A stretch of 64,000 nt of DNA from Fen-1245 sp963835535 (GTDB taxonomy: Bacteria; Gemmatimonadota; Gemmatimonadetes; Gemmatimonadales; JACORV01). The position numbers and the translations under genes were made by a program. The notes under the pieces are model-generated. The model was given only the letters and a program-made list of their open reading frames with translations. It did no database searches and was not told where the DNA came from. Positions 15,952 through 23,555 of the stretch are shown one piece after another. Every line of letters starts with the position of its first letter. The first letter of the stretch is position 1. The stretch lies in contig CAWIFL010000004.1 in the NCBI GenBank assembly GCA_963835535.1, forward strand, positions 1-64,000, read 5' to 3'.

Positions 15952-17494
15952 CGCCGCGACCGATGCGGCGGGCGCCGGGGCCGCGGATCGGGCCGCCGTC
16001 GCCGTCGCCGACATCGGCGGCAAGCCGCGCGTCGCGGCCACGAGCCGCGAGGCCGAACGCCGCGGCATCGCGGCCGGCATGGCGCTGGCGGAAGCGAAGG
16101 CCCTGGCCGCCGATCTCCTCGCGCTCCCCTGGGACGAGGAGCGCATCGCGCGCGCCGCCCTCGAAGTCATCACCGCGCTGCTGGCCGCCAGCCCACGCGT
16201 GTCCTGGAACGGGACGCACGGACGCAGGGACGCGCGGATGCGCGGCGAAGGCCTCTGGTGGGTGGACGCAGCGGGTCTGGGCAGCGAAGCGAAGCTCGCC
16301 GATCGGCTTCTCGCCATCGCGTCCGGCCTCGGCTTCGGTCCCGCGCGCGCCGGGATCGCGAGCTCCGCCATCGCCGCCTACGCCGCCACGTTCGGCGGGC
16401 GCACGGACGCACGGACGCACGGACGCACCGGAGTGCGGCCGCGCATCGTCCCGCCCGGCGGCGACGCCGCCTACCTCGCGCCCTTTCCCGTCACGCTCCT
16501 CGACCTGGACGACGATCTCGCCGGGATCCTCCGCGGCCTTGGCCTCACGACGCTCGGCCAGCTCGCCGCCCTGGAGGCCGACGAAGTGGACGCGCGCTTC
16601 GGTCCCGAGGGGCTCGCGGCGCACCGGCGCGCCCGTGGCCTCGACACGCGCGGCCCCAGCACGCCCCGCAACGATGCGCTCCCGGTGATCGAGGTCGATC
16701 TGGGCGGCAGCGTCGTCACCGCCGAGCCGCTGCTCTTCGTCCTCAGGGGCGCCCTCGCCACGCTGGGAGAGGCGCTCCGCGCCAAGGGGCTCGCCGCGCG
16801 CGAGCTCACCATCGCGCTGCGGCTGGACGACGGCAGCACGGCCGAACACGCCGTCCGGCCCGCGCGCGCGACCTCGCACGCCAACGCGCTGTTCGACCAC
16901 TGCCGCGCGGCGCTCGAGACCTGGCAGCTCCCGGAGCCCGCCACCGGCTTGGTGCTGCGCGCCGCCCTCACCGTCCCGGCCGCCGGCGAGCAGGGCGACT
17001 TGCTGGCGCCACGCTGGGCCGATCCCGCCGCCCTCGCCGCGGCCTTCGACCGGATCCGCGGCAGCGAGGGCCCGGATGCCGTCGCCGTCCCCGAGACGCG
17101 TGACGCGCACCTGCCCGAAGACGGAGGAGCGTGGGCGAGCGCGGAAACGCAGAGGCACGGAGGCACGGAGGCACAGCGGCACCGAGCATGGGAACCTGGA
17201 CTTCCCGTGCCTCCGTGCGCCCGTGCCTCCGTGCCCACCGCCGCCCTCCGCCTCCTCAGCGCGCCCGTGCCCATCCACGTCCGCCTCGGCCGCGAGGGCC
17301 TCGCCGCATTCAGACACGACGACGGCTGGCACGACGTCACCGGATGGTCCGGCCCCGAGCGCCTGGCCCCACGCTGGTGGCTCGGCGCCGACGCGGTCCG
17401 CGACTACTACGCGACGCGCACCGCCGACGGCGCCCTCTGGCTGCTCTACCGCGCCGCCGGCGGGCAGTGGTTCCTGGAGGGCTGGTTCGATTGA
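15848..17494 (+). CDS. imuB: ImuB, catalytically inactive Y-family polymerase homologue
   Basis: A 548-aa Y-family-like protein beginning at TTG 15848 (LALPCRIACVRIGRFAIGAL), which overlaps imuA by 104 nt. Expected family features are AVADIGGKPRVAATSREAERRGIAAGMALAEAKAL near residues 45-80 and the thumb/little-finger HhH region LGLTTLGQLAALEADEVDARFG near 230. The C-terminal domain ends in GWHDVTGWSGPERLAPRWW and YRAAGGQWFLEGWFD, typical of ImuB. The acidic triad of active Y-polymerases is not seen at the usual places, fitting a beta-clamp-binding scaffold for DnaE2. Three repeat blocks (C, D, E) are translated in frame near residues 123-131, 184-195 and 433-463. Confidence 0.85.
   Translation: MALPCRIACVRIGRFAIGALRSAPTDDPSASRGGNAATDAAGAGAADRAAVAVADIGGKPRVAATSREAERRGIAAGMALAEAKALAADLLALPWDEERIARAALEVITALLAASPRVSWNGTHGRRDARMRGEGLWWVDAAGLGSEAKLADRLLAIASGLGFGPARAGIASSAIAAYAATFGGRTDARTHGRTGVRPRIVPPGGDAAYLAPFPVTLLDLDDDLAGILRGLGLTTLGQLAALEADEVDARFGPEGLAAHRRARGLDTRGPSTPRNDALPVIEVDLGGSVVTAEPLLFVLRGALATLGEALRAKGLAARELTIALRLDDGSTAEHAVRPARATSHANALFDHCRAALETWQLPEPATGLVLRAALTVPAAGEQGDLLAPRWADPAALAAAFDRIRGSEGPDAVAVPETRDAHLPEDGGAWASAETQRHGGTEAQRHRAWEPGLPVPPCARASVPTAALRLLSAPVPIHVRLGREGLAAFRHDDGWHDVTGWSGPERLAPRWWLGADAVRDYYATRTADGALWLLYRAAGGQWFLEGWFD
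16216..16239. repeat. 8-bp-unit half array, copy C (in imuB)
   Basis: Three direct units GCACGGAC, GCAGGGAC and GCGCGGAT, flanked on each side by a degraded unit, with no inverse arm. It is translated in imuB as THGRRDARMRG-like sequence. It may be a decayed or one-armed copy. Confidence 0.65.
16401..16432. repeat. 8-bp-unit array, copy D (in imuB)
   Basis: Three perfect tandem GCACGGAC units (16401-16424) plus a partial GCACCGGA. Only a weak inverse half (GTGCGGCC) follows. It is translated as RTDARTHGRTG in imuB. The perfect identity of the three units suggests recent slippage amplification. Confidence 0.75.
17146..17235. repeat. 8-bp-unit inverted array, copy E (in imuB 3' part)
   Basis: Left units AACGCAGA, GGCACGGA twice, GGCACAGC and GGCACCGA (17146-17185), an 18-nt loop, then inverse units CCCGTGCC, TCCGTGCG, CCCGTGCC and TCCGTGCC (17204-17235). 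It is translated in frame inside imuB and adds about 30 residues before the conserved C-terminal domain. Confidence 0.85.
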
Positions 17495-17503
17495 CTGTCG
17501 GCT

Positions 17504-18003
17504 GGCACAGGGGCACGGCGGCACAGGGGCACGGAAGGTTAACGACGGACCTTTCGTTGCAGGCCGAATGTCGCCCGGCTAGCCCGCTCTCGCAGAGCAC
17601 ACAGGCGTTGATGCTCGGCGGCCGGCACATAGCCCAACTGGTTGGCCACCTCGAGCAGCGTGTCGACTTCCGCGAGAGAGCCGAGGCTGACGCTGAGAGC
17701 GTGAGCCAACTCCTGTTTGCCATACCGGGCGTAACCCTCGGCGATGTTGGCCGCCGTAGACACAGCCGCGCGCCGCAATTGACCGGACAGACCGTATCGC
17801 TCCGCCGCAGGGAACCCGGCCGTCACACGGTAGATCTCGCGTGTCAGCTCCATGCAGTAATCCCAGGCCACCAACCTTCGATGCGCGTTCACGGGGGACA
17901 TCATGCTCTGACTTGCAGCCGACCATCGTACCATTTCGCGGTGGCCAGGAGCCTTCCCGTGCCCCTGTGCCTCTGTGCCCCCGTGCCCCCGTGCCTCCGT
18001 GCC
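17504..18003. mobile_element. 500-bp element: inverted 8-bp arrays around a four-helix-bundle gene (copy F)
   Basis: The left array has four units (GGCACAGG, GGCACGGC, GGCACAGG, GGCACGGA; 17504-17535). The right array has six units in inverse orientation (CCCGTGCC, CCTGTGCC, TCTGTGCC, CCCGTGCC twice, TCCGTGCC; 17956-18003). Between them lies one gene on the minus strand. The unit fills the space between the imuB stop and dnaE2, and its last unit supplies a GTG from which dnaE2 can start. It shares its arm units with the gene-less copies E and G, so it may be the parent of a small non-autonomous family. The mobile nature is inference from structure. Confidence 0.6.
17539..17904 (-). CDS. Four-helix-bundle protein (S23/IVP, Avd-like family)
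   Basis: A 121-aa protein of the family encoded by 23S rRNA intervening sequences and related to the Avd accessory protein of diversity-generating retroelements. Signature phrases are LVAWDYCMELTREIYRVTAGFP near residues 10-31, ERYGLSGQLRRAAVSTAANIAEGYAR near 34-59, and ALSVSLGSLAEVDTLLEVANQLGY near 67-90. Four amphipathic helices with many Arg residues fit a nucleic-acid-binding pentamer, as known for Avd. ATG 17904 or 17901 is the natural start. The gene is antisense to the mutagenesis operon and lies exactly between two inverted repeat arrays. No reverse transcriptase, template repeat or rRNA is nearby, so it is neither a standard DGR nor an rRNA insert here. Confidence 0.85.
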   Translation of the reverse strand: MMSPVNAHRRLVAWDYCMELTREIYRVTAGFPAAERYGLSGQLRRAAVSTAANIAEGYARYGKQELAHALSVSLGSLAEVDTLLEVANQLGYVPAAEHQRLCALRERASRATFGLQRKVRR

Positions 18004-18225
18004 CGCTGACTACGTCGAGCTCCACTGCCACAGCGGCTTCTCGCTCCTGGACGGCGCCTCGAACCCGGAAGCCCTGATCGAGCGCGCCGCGGCCGTCGGC
18101 ATGGGCGCCGTCGCGCTCACCGACCACGACGATCTGGGCGGCGCCGTGCGCTGGGCGGAAGCGGGCAAGGAGCACGGCGTCGAGGCGCTCATCGGCCTCG
18201 AGCTGACGGTCGGTGCTGTGAAGGG
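17999..18225 (+). pseudogene. Detached N-terminal PHP segment of dnaE2
   Basis: From GTG 17999 the frame reads VPADYVELHCHSGFSLLDGASNPEALIERAAAVGMGAVALTDHDDLGG and on to LIGLELTVG. This is the start of the PHP domain of DnaE/DnaE2 polymerases, with its metal-site phrases HCHSGFS and TDHDD intact. After about residue 72 the sequence enters repeat copy G, and homology resumes in the -1 frame at HLTLLAMDQTGYRNLSRLVT (18306 onward). The GTG start lies inside the final 8-bp unit of copy F. Either dnaE2 is broken by one frameshift, or the two parts are joined by recoding, or there is a sequence error in the repeat. Confidence 0.75.
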
Positions 18226-18298
18226 AGCACAGAGGCACAGGCGCACAGGCGGCGCGGAAACGAATCCCCGTGCCTCCGTGCGTCCGTGCGCCCGTGCC
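18226..18298. repeat. 8-bp-unit inverted array, copy G (at dnaE2 frame break)
   Basis: Left units AGCACAGA, GGCACAGG and CGCACAGG (18226-18249), a 17-nt loop, and inverse units CCCGTGCC, TCCGTGCG twice and CCCGTGCC (18267-18298). Unlike the other genic copies, it does not preserve the host reading frame: the dnaE2 sequence before and after it lie in different frames. Confidence 0.82.
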
Positions 18299-21198
18299 GC
18301 CAGGCATCCCATCTCACCCTGCTCGCGATGGACCAGACCGGCTATCGCAACCTCTCCCGCCTGGTCACCACGGCGCGGAGCGGCGAGCGGGGAGCGCCCG
18401 CCGCCGCGTGGCAGGACGTGGAACGCCATGCGGCCGGCCTCTTCTGCCTCACCGGCTGCCCCTTCGGCGAGATCCCCCGGCGGCTGGCCAAGGGCGACGA
18501 GGCCGGGGCGCGCAACCGGCTCGGCCGGCTGGCAGAGCTGTTCGAGGGGCGCGTCGCCATCGAGTGCTGGGACCACGCCCTGGCCTCCGAACGCCTCGTC
18601 GTGCCGAAGCTCATCGCGCTCGCCGGCTCCCTCGACCTCCCGTGGCTGGTGACCAACGACGTGCACTACGCCACGCCGCACGGGCGGCTCGTGCACGACG
18701 TCCTCACCTGCCTGCGCCACCAGACGACGCTCGACGAGGCCGGGACGCTGCTCAGGCCCAACGGCGAGTGGTACCTGAAGCGGCCCGAGAAGATCGCTCA
18801 CCGCTGGCGCCATTATCCCGAGGGCGTCCTCGCCACCCGCGCGGTCGCCGAGCGCTGCGCCTTCCGGATGGCGGCGCTCACTCCGACCCTGCCCGTCTTC
18901 CCGACGCCCCCCGGCATCACCGCCGACGAGTATCTCGCGTCCCTGGTCGCGGCGGGCGCGCGCGAGCGCTACGGCGAGCGGTTGACCGCGCGGCACCGCG
19001 AACAGCTCCGCCACGAGCTGGACGTCGTCGGGCGGCTGGGGCTGGCCGGCTACTTCCTCATCGTCTGGGACATCGTCCGCGAGGCGAATCGGCTCGGCGT
19101 GCTCGCCCAGGGGCGCGGCTCCGCCGCCAACTCCGCCGTCTGCTACTGCCTCGGCATCACCGCGGTGGACCCGGTCGGCATGGAGCTGCTGTTCGAGCGC
19201 TTCCTCTCCGAGGACCGGCGCGAGGCTCCCGACATCGATATCGACTTCGCGCACCAGGACCGCGAGGAGATCCTCCAATACGTCTACCGCCGCTACGGGC
19301 GCGATCACGCGGCGATGGTGTGCGAGGCGATCACCTACCGCGGCCGGGCGGCGGTGCGCGACGCCGCGCGCGTCCTCGGCTTCTCGGTGCAGCAGGCCGA
19401 GAAGCTGGCCGACGAGGCGGATCGCGACGGCGCACGCGAGACCGGTGAGAAGCTGCGCGAGGGGGGCGCCGCAGCGGCCGACCTCGACCCGTCGGATCAC
19501 CGCGTGCGGATGCTGGCGGAAGTGGTGCACGGGCTCCACCAGCTGCCGCGGCACCGCTCGATCCACGTCGGCGGCTTCGTCCTCACGGCCGAGCCGCTCG
19601 CCGACGTCGTCCCGATCGAGCCGGCGGCCATGCCGGAGCGCACCGTGATCCAGTGGGACAAGGACGACCTCGAGCCGGTGCGCCTCATCAAGATCGACCT
19701 CCTGGGTCTCGGCATGCTCACGATGATCCAGGAAGCGATCCGGCTGGCACGCCTGCACCGCGGCGTCACGATCGACCTCGCGCGCCTCCCGATGAACGAT
19801 CCCGCGGTCTACGACATGCTGTGCCGCGCCGACACCATCGGCGTCTTCCAGGTCGAGTCGCGCGCCCAGATGAACACGCTCCCCCGCCTGGCGCCGCGCG
19901 CCTTCTACGACCTGGTCGTCGAAGTCGCCCTGATCCGCCCCGGGCCCATCCAGGGCGAGATGGTGCACCCGTACCTCAGACGGCGCGCCGGGCTCGAGCC
20001 GGTGACCTACCCGCATCCCGCCCTCGAGCCGATCCTCGAGCGCACGCTCGGCGTGCCGCTCTTCCAGGAGCAGGGGATGCAGGTGGCCATCGCGGCCGCG
20101 GGCTTCACGCCGGGCGAGGCGGACGAGCTGCGCCGCGCGATGGGGCACAAGCGCTCGCACGAGCGGATGGCGAAGATCTGCTCCAAGCTGGTCGAAGGCA
20201 TGGCGCGGAACGGGATCGAGCCCGACATCGCCCGCCGCATCTTCAACCAGATCGCCGCCTTCGCCGACTACGGCTTCCCCGAGAGTCACGCCGCCAGTTT
20301 CGCGCTCCTGGTCTACGCCTCGGCGTACCTCAAGCTCTACCATCCGGCCGAGTTCGCCTGCGCACTCCTCAACGCCCAGCCGATGGGCTTCTACGCGCCG
20401 GGCACCATCGTCGAGGACGCGAAGCGGCACGGGGTCGAGGTCCGCGGCGTGGACGTGCTGCGCAGCAGCTGGGATTGCACGCTGGAAGACGGTGCGCTGC
20501 GGGTGGGGCTTCGCTACGTGGCCGGTCTGGGCGCGAAGGCGAAGGAGAGCCTCGAGCCGCTGCTCGGCGACTCTCGACCCGCATCGCTCGAGGCGTGGGT
20601 CCGGGGCGGCGGCCTCACCGTCGCCCAGCTGCGCACGCTGACCGAGGCCGGGGCGTTCGACGCCCTCTGGCCGAACCGCCGCTCGGCGCTCTGGGAGGTC
20701 CTGAAGCACGCGCGCGGCGCCGCGGGCCCGCTGGTGCCGGTCGCCCCGGACCGCAGGAGCGCGCCGGTGCCGCCGCTGACGCCGGTCGAGTTGACCGAAG
20801 CCGACTACCGCGTGACCGGGCTCTCCCCGGCCGGGCACCCGATGCGCCACCTCCGCGCCGCCGTCGCCGCGATGGGCGCGATCCCTGCGGCCGAGCTCTC
20901 GCGCCGTCGCGACGGCGACTGGGTTTCGGTGGCCGGCCTCGCCATCTGCCGCCAGCGGCCCGCCACCGCAAAGGGCTTCTGCTTCGTGACCCTGGAGGAC
21001 GAAACCGGCCTGGCCAACGTGGTGATCACGCCCACGCTCTTCGAGGCGAACAAGCGGCTGGTCAGACGGTCGCCGCTGCTCGTGGTGAGCGGCGTGCTCC
21101 AGGAGGAACAGGGCGTGCTCAACGTCCGGGCGAAGCGCTTCGCCGCGCCGCGCCCCCAGGCGGGAGCGGCGTTCGTCACGTCACACGATTTTCACTGA
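18286..21198 (+). CDS. dnaE2: Error-prone DNA polymerase DnaE2 (frame broken near its 5' end)
   Basis: A 970-aa open frame from GTG 18286, itself within repeat copy G. It covers the rest of the PHP domain (WLVTNDVHYA near residue 126), the polymerase palm with catalytic Asp residues in PDIDIDF near 315-321, a further Asp in IKIDLLGLG near 470, and FQVESRAQMNTLPRL near 522. Later come RRAMGHKRSHERM near 623, AFADYGFPESHAASFALL near 660 and a C-terminal OB fold (GFCFVTLEDETGLANVVI). VESRAQM instead of VES(R/S)GM marks the DnaE2 branch. With the ~72 residues of the upstream fragment the total matches the usual ~1,050 aa. DnaE2 carries out lesion bypass and induced mutagenesis with ImuA and ImuB. 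Confidence 0.9.
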   Translation: MRPCRQASHLTLLAMDQTGYRNLSRLVTTARSGERGAPAAAWQDVERHAAGLFCLTGCPFGEIPRRLAKGDEAGARNRLGRLAELFEGRVAIECWDHALASERLVVPKLIALAGSLDLPWLVTNDVHYATPHGRLVHDVLTCLRHQTTLDEAGTLLRPNGEWYLKRPEKIAHRWRHYPEGVLATRAVAERCAFRMAALTPTLPVFPTPPGITADEYLASLVAAGARERYGERLTARHREQLRHELDVVGRLGLAGYFLIVWDIVREANRLGVLAQGRGSAANSAVCYCLGITAVDPVGMELLFERFLSEDRREAPDIDIDFAHQDREEILQYVYRRYGRDHAAMVCEAITYRGRAAVRDAARVLGFSVQQAEKLADEADRDGARETGEKLREGGAAAADLDPSDHRVRMLAEVVHGLHQLPRHRSIHVGGFVLTAEPLADVVPIEPAAMPERTVIQWDKDDLEPVRLIKIDLLGLGMLTMIQEAIRLARLHRGVTIDLARLPMNDPAVYDMLCRADTIGVFQVESRAQMNTLPRLAPRAFYDLVVEVALIRPGPIQGEMVHPYLRRRAGLEPVTYPHPALEPILERTLGVPLFQEQGMQVAIAAAGFTPGEADELRRAMGHKRSHERMAKICSKLVEGMARNGIEPDIARRIFNQIAAFADYGFPESHAASFALLVYASAYLKLYHPAEFACALLNAQPMGFYAPGTIVEDAKRHGVEVRGVDVLRSSWDCTLEDGALRVGLRYVAGLGAKAKESLEPLLGDSRPASLEAWVRGGGLTVAQLRTLTEAGAFDALWPNRRSALWEVLKHARGAAGPLVPVAPDRRSAPVPPLTPVELTEADYRVTGLSPAGHPMRHLRAAVAAMGAIPAAELSRRRDGDWVSVAGLAICRQRPATAKGFCFVTLEDETGLANVVITPTLFEANKRLVRRSPLLVVSGVLQEEQGVLNVRAKRFAAPRPQAGAAFVTSHDFH

Positions 21199-21212
21199 GG
21201 CACGTCGGACGT

Positions 21213-22418
21213 CTAGGCGAGCACCGCCGCGAGCGAGACCCCGCGCGTCGCGAACACCCGCTCGACGGCCTCGCCGACCTCGTTGTTGGGCGTGGAGGCG
21301 CCGGCCGTCACGCCGATCACCGCCTTGCCGGGCGGCAGCCAGTTGTGCGCGACCTCCTCCTCCTGCGAGCCCACCGGCTTGTGCCGAATCGTGCCCGCCG
21401 CGGGGTCGATGCACGCCGCGTCCTGGACGTGGTACGTGGTCGACCGCTCCGCGCAAAGGGCCGCCAGGTGGTTCGTGTTGCTCGAGTTGTACCCACCGAT
21501 CACCACCACGACGTCCACGGAGTCGCTGAGCAGCTTCACCACCGCATCCTGCCGGTCCTGGGTCGCCGAGCAGATGGTGTCGAAGCTGCGGAAGTGGGCC
21601 GCGAGCGCCGCCTGCCCGTAGCGGGCGCCCATCGCGCGGCGCAGCTCTGCCGCGATCGCCAGCGACTCCATCGACAGCATCGTGGTCTGGTTCGCGATCC
21701 CTACGCGCACGAGGTCCTGCGCCGGATCGAATCCCGGGGACGACGCCGCGCGGAACCGCTCGCGCAGCTCCGCACCTCCCGCCTCCTGCTCGATGAAGTC
21801 GCAGACCAGCCGCGCCTCCGCCATGTCGCGCACCACCAGGTAGCGGCCGCCCGGATACTGCGTCACCTGCGATGCCGTCGCCTTCGTCTCCTCGTGGTGA
21901 TACTTGCCGTGGATGATCGCGGTGAACCCGTCCTTGGCGTAGCTCTCCACCCGCTTCCACACGTTGAGCACGGACCCGCAGGTCGTGTCCACCAGGACGC
22001 AGCCGATGCCGCGCAGGCGCTCGAAGTCCTCGCGCGTCACCCCGAAGGCGGGGAGGATCACGACGTCGTCCGCGCCTACGCCGTCGAAGTCGAACTCCCC
22101 CGCGGCGCTGCGCGCGATGATCACGATCCCCATCGTGGCGAGCTTCTGGTTGACGTGCGGGTTGTGGATGATCTCGCCGACGAGGAGGATGCGCCGGTCC
22201 GGGAACTTGGTCCGCGTCTCGTATGCGTACTCCACCGCCCGGTCCACGCCGTAGCAGAAGCCGAATTCCTGCGCCAGCCGGACCGTGAGATCGTCCACCG
22301 TGATCTGGTAGCCGCGCGCACGCAACTCGTCCACCACGGCGCTGTGGTAGTCGTCGGACAGGGCGCCCTGGATCTCGCCCTTGAGGCCGAAGCCTTTGCG
22401 AAAATAGGTCTGTTCCAC
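21213..22418 (-). CDS. ispH: 4-hydroxy-3-methylbut-2-enyl diphosphate reductase, long form
   Basis: A 401-aa IspH (LytB) with the three iron-sulfur cysteines in FGFCYGVDRA near residue 54, VDTTCGSV near 145 and FDTICSATQDRQ near 280. The substrate-binding histidines lie in EIIHNPHVN and HGKYHHEE, and GGYNSSNTNHL near 307 is also present. It performs the last step of the non-mevalonate isoprenoid pathway, giving IPP and DMAPP. The ~400-aa length, with the ~35-residue N-terminal extension starting EQTYFRKGFGLK and internal additions, matches the cyanobacterial/plant-type branch rather than the ~315-aa E. coli form. Convergent with dnaE2, leaving 14 nt between them. Confidence 0.95.
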   Translation of the reverse strand: MEQTYFRKGFGLKGEIQGALSDDYHSAVVDELRARGYQITVDDLTVRLAQEFGFCYGVDRAVEYAYETRTKFPDRRILLVGEIIHNPHVNQKLATMGIVIIARSAAGEFDFDGVGADDVVILPAFGVTREDFERLRGIGCVLVDTTCGSVLNVWKRVESYAKDGFTAIIHGKYHHEETKATASQVTQYPGGRYLVVRDMAEARLVCDFIEQEAGGAELRERFRAASSPGFDPAQDLVRVGIANQTTMLSMESLAIAAELRRAMGARYGQAALAAHFRSFDTICSATQDRQDAVVKLLSDSVDVVVVIGGYNSSNTNHLAALCAERSTTYHVQDAACIDPAAGTIRHKPVGSQEEEVAHNWLPPGKAVIGVTAGASTPNNEVGEAVERVFATRGVSLAAVLA

Positions 22419-22465
22419 GGAAGTGTGGATAATCTAGCCGCCACGCGGGTTCTTCGGCACCCCGG

Positions 22466-23554
22466 TCAGCGCCGCCGCGCCGCGAGCAGGGCGCGCGCCG
22501 CCTCGAGCACGGTCTCCACCGGCACGTCCGCGACCACCGGGGCGGGGATGCAGCGGTGGCGATCCCCGAGGACGCCCCACACCTCGACCTGCTCCGCGGT
22601 GCCGAAACTCACGGTCCGCACCCCCAGCGCGTCGGCGAGGTGCAGCGTGCCGGTGAACTGCGACACGAACAGGTCGAACCGGCTCTGGACCGCGGCGAAC
22701 TCCGCCAGCGATACCCCTGCCGGCGCGAGCACCGCTCCGCTCACCTGCTGACGGACGTACTCCGCCTCGACCCGCTCGCTGCCGGTTCCGCACAGCACCA
22801 CGCGGCAGCCATCGCCCGTGAGCGCCCGCACCAGCGCGACGACCTTCTCCGTGGGCCACGCGCGCACCGTGTACCGCTTAGTGCTGCGGTGCGGGATCTG
22901 CAGCCCCACCAGGGGCGAGCCGTCGAGCGGCCGAATGGCGGGCAGCAACTCCTCCGCCCGGCGCTCGGCCTCGGGCGGCACCACGAACACCGGCCGCACC
23001 TCCGCGGGAGGGAAACCGAGGATGGCGGCCGCATGACAGTAGCGCGTCGTCTGGTGGGCGTCGTCCGCACCGAGAAACAGATTGAAGGCGGCGGCGGCTT
23101 TGGTCGCGTGCGTCACGATCCGCACGGGCGCGCCGCTCCAGGCCGCGACCCACACCCCGGCCATCGACTCCGCCCTGAGGCTCACGCAGATGTCGAAGCG
23201 CTGGCGCCGGAGCCACCAGGCGAGCTCCGTCCAGCTCACGGGATTCCGGCGGAACACGGGCCCTTCCTCCACGAACGGCAGCCCGCGCAGCACCGCGCGG
23301 TTCTTCGGGCCCGCGACCACCACCAGCCGCGCCCGCGGCCACCGCTGATGCAGCGCGACCAATACCGGGGAGCCGCACAGCAGGTCGCCGATCCGGTCCG
23401 TCCGGGACACCACGATCTGGCGCGGCTCCAGGCCGTCCAGGTCGCTCGGCGTGCGCGGCCGACGGTCGAGCGGCAGCACGGCGGCCCGCGCGAATGCCAT
23501 CTGCATTGGCAGCTTGATCCCCTGCCGGACGCGCTTCAGCAGTGAACGGGCCAC
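22466..23554 (-). CDS. Glycosyltransferase family 9 (heptosyltransferase-like)
   Basis: A 362-aa GT-B fold glycosyltransferase of family 9. The N-terminal motif SRTDRIGDLLCGSPVLVALHQRWP near residues 50-73 is the family's acceptor-side signature. The C-terminal half has VVLCGTGSERVEAEYV near 250 and SQFTGTLHLADALGVRTVSFG near 297, where the nucleotide-sugar is held. GT9 enzymes add heptose to the lipopolysaccharide inner core. It lies in a run of four glycosyltransferases on the minus strand, pointing to cell-surface glycan synthesis. Confidence 0.85.
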   Translation of the reverse strand: MARSLLKRVRQGIKLPMQMAFARAAVLPLDRRPRTPSDLDGLEPRQIVVSRTDRIGDLLCGSPVLVALHQRWPRARLVVVAGPKNRAVLRGLPFVEEGPVFRRNPVSWTELAWWLRRQRFDICVSLRAESMAGVWVAAWSGAPVRIVTHATKAAAAFNLFLGADDAHQTTRYCHAAAILGFPPAEVRPVFVVPPEAERRAEELLPAIRPLDGSPLVGLQIPHRSTKRYTVRAWPTEKVVALVRALTGDGCRVVLCGTGSERVEAEYVRQQVSGAVLAPAGVSLAEFAAVQSRFDLFVSQFTGTLHLADALGVRTVSFGTAEQVEVWGVLGDRHRCIPAPVVADVPVETVLEAARALLAARRR

Positions 23555-23555
23555 G

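Noticed and set aside
17504..18003. Diversity-generating retroelement, because the four-helix-bundle protein resembles Avd
   Set aside because: No reverse transcriptase, template/variable repeat pair or variable target gene lies nearby.
14152..18298. CRISPR-like arrays
   Set aside because: Units are 8 bp in direct tandem without spacers, and there are no cas genes.
18215..18300. Programmed -1 frameshift site in dnaE2
   Set aside because: The direction of the frame change fits, but no X-XXY-YYZ slippery heptamer in the right phase was found; kept only as one of several explanations.
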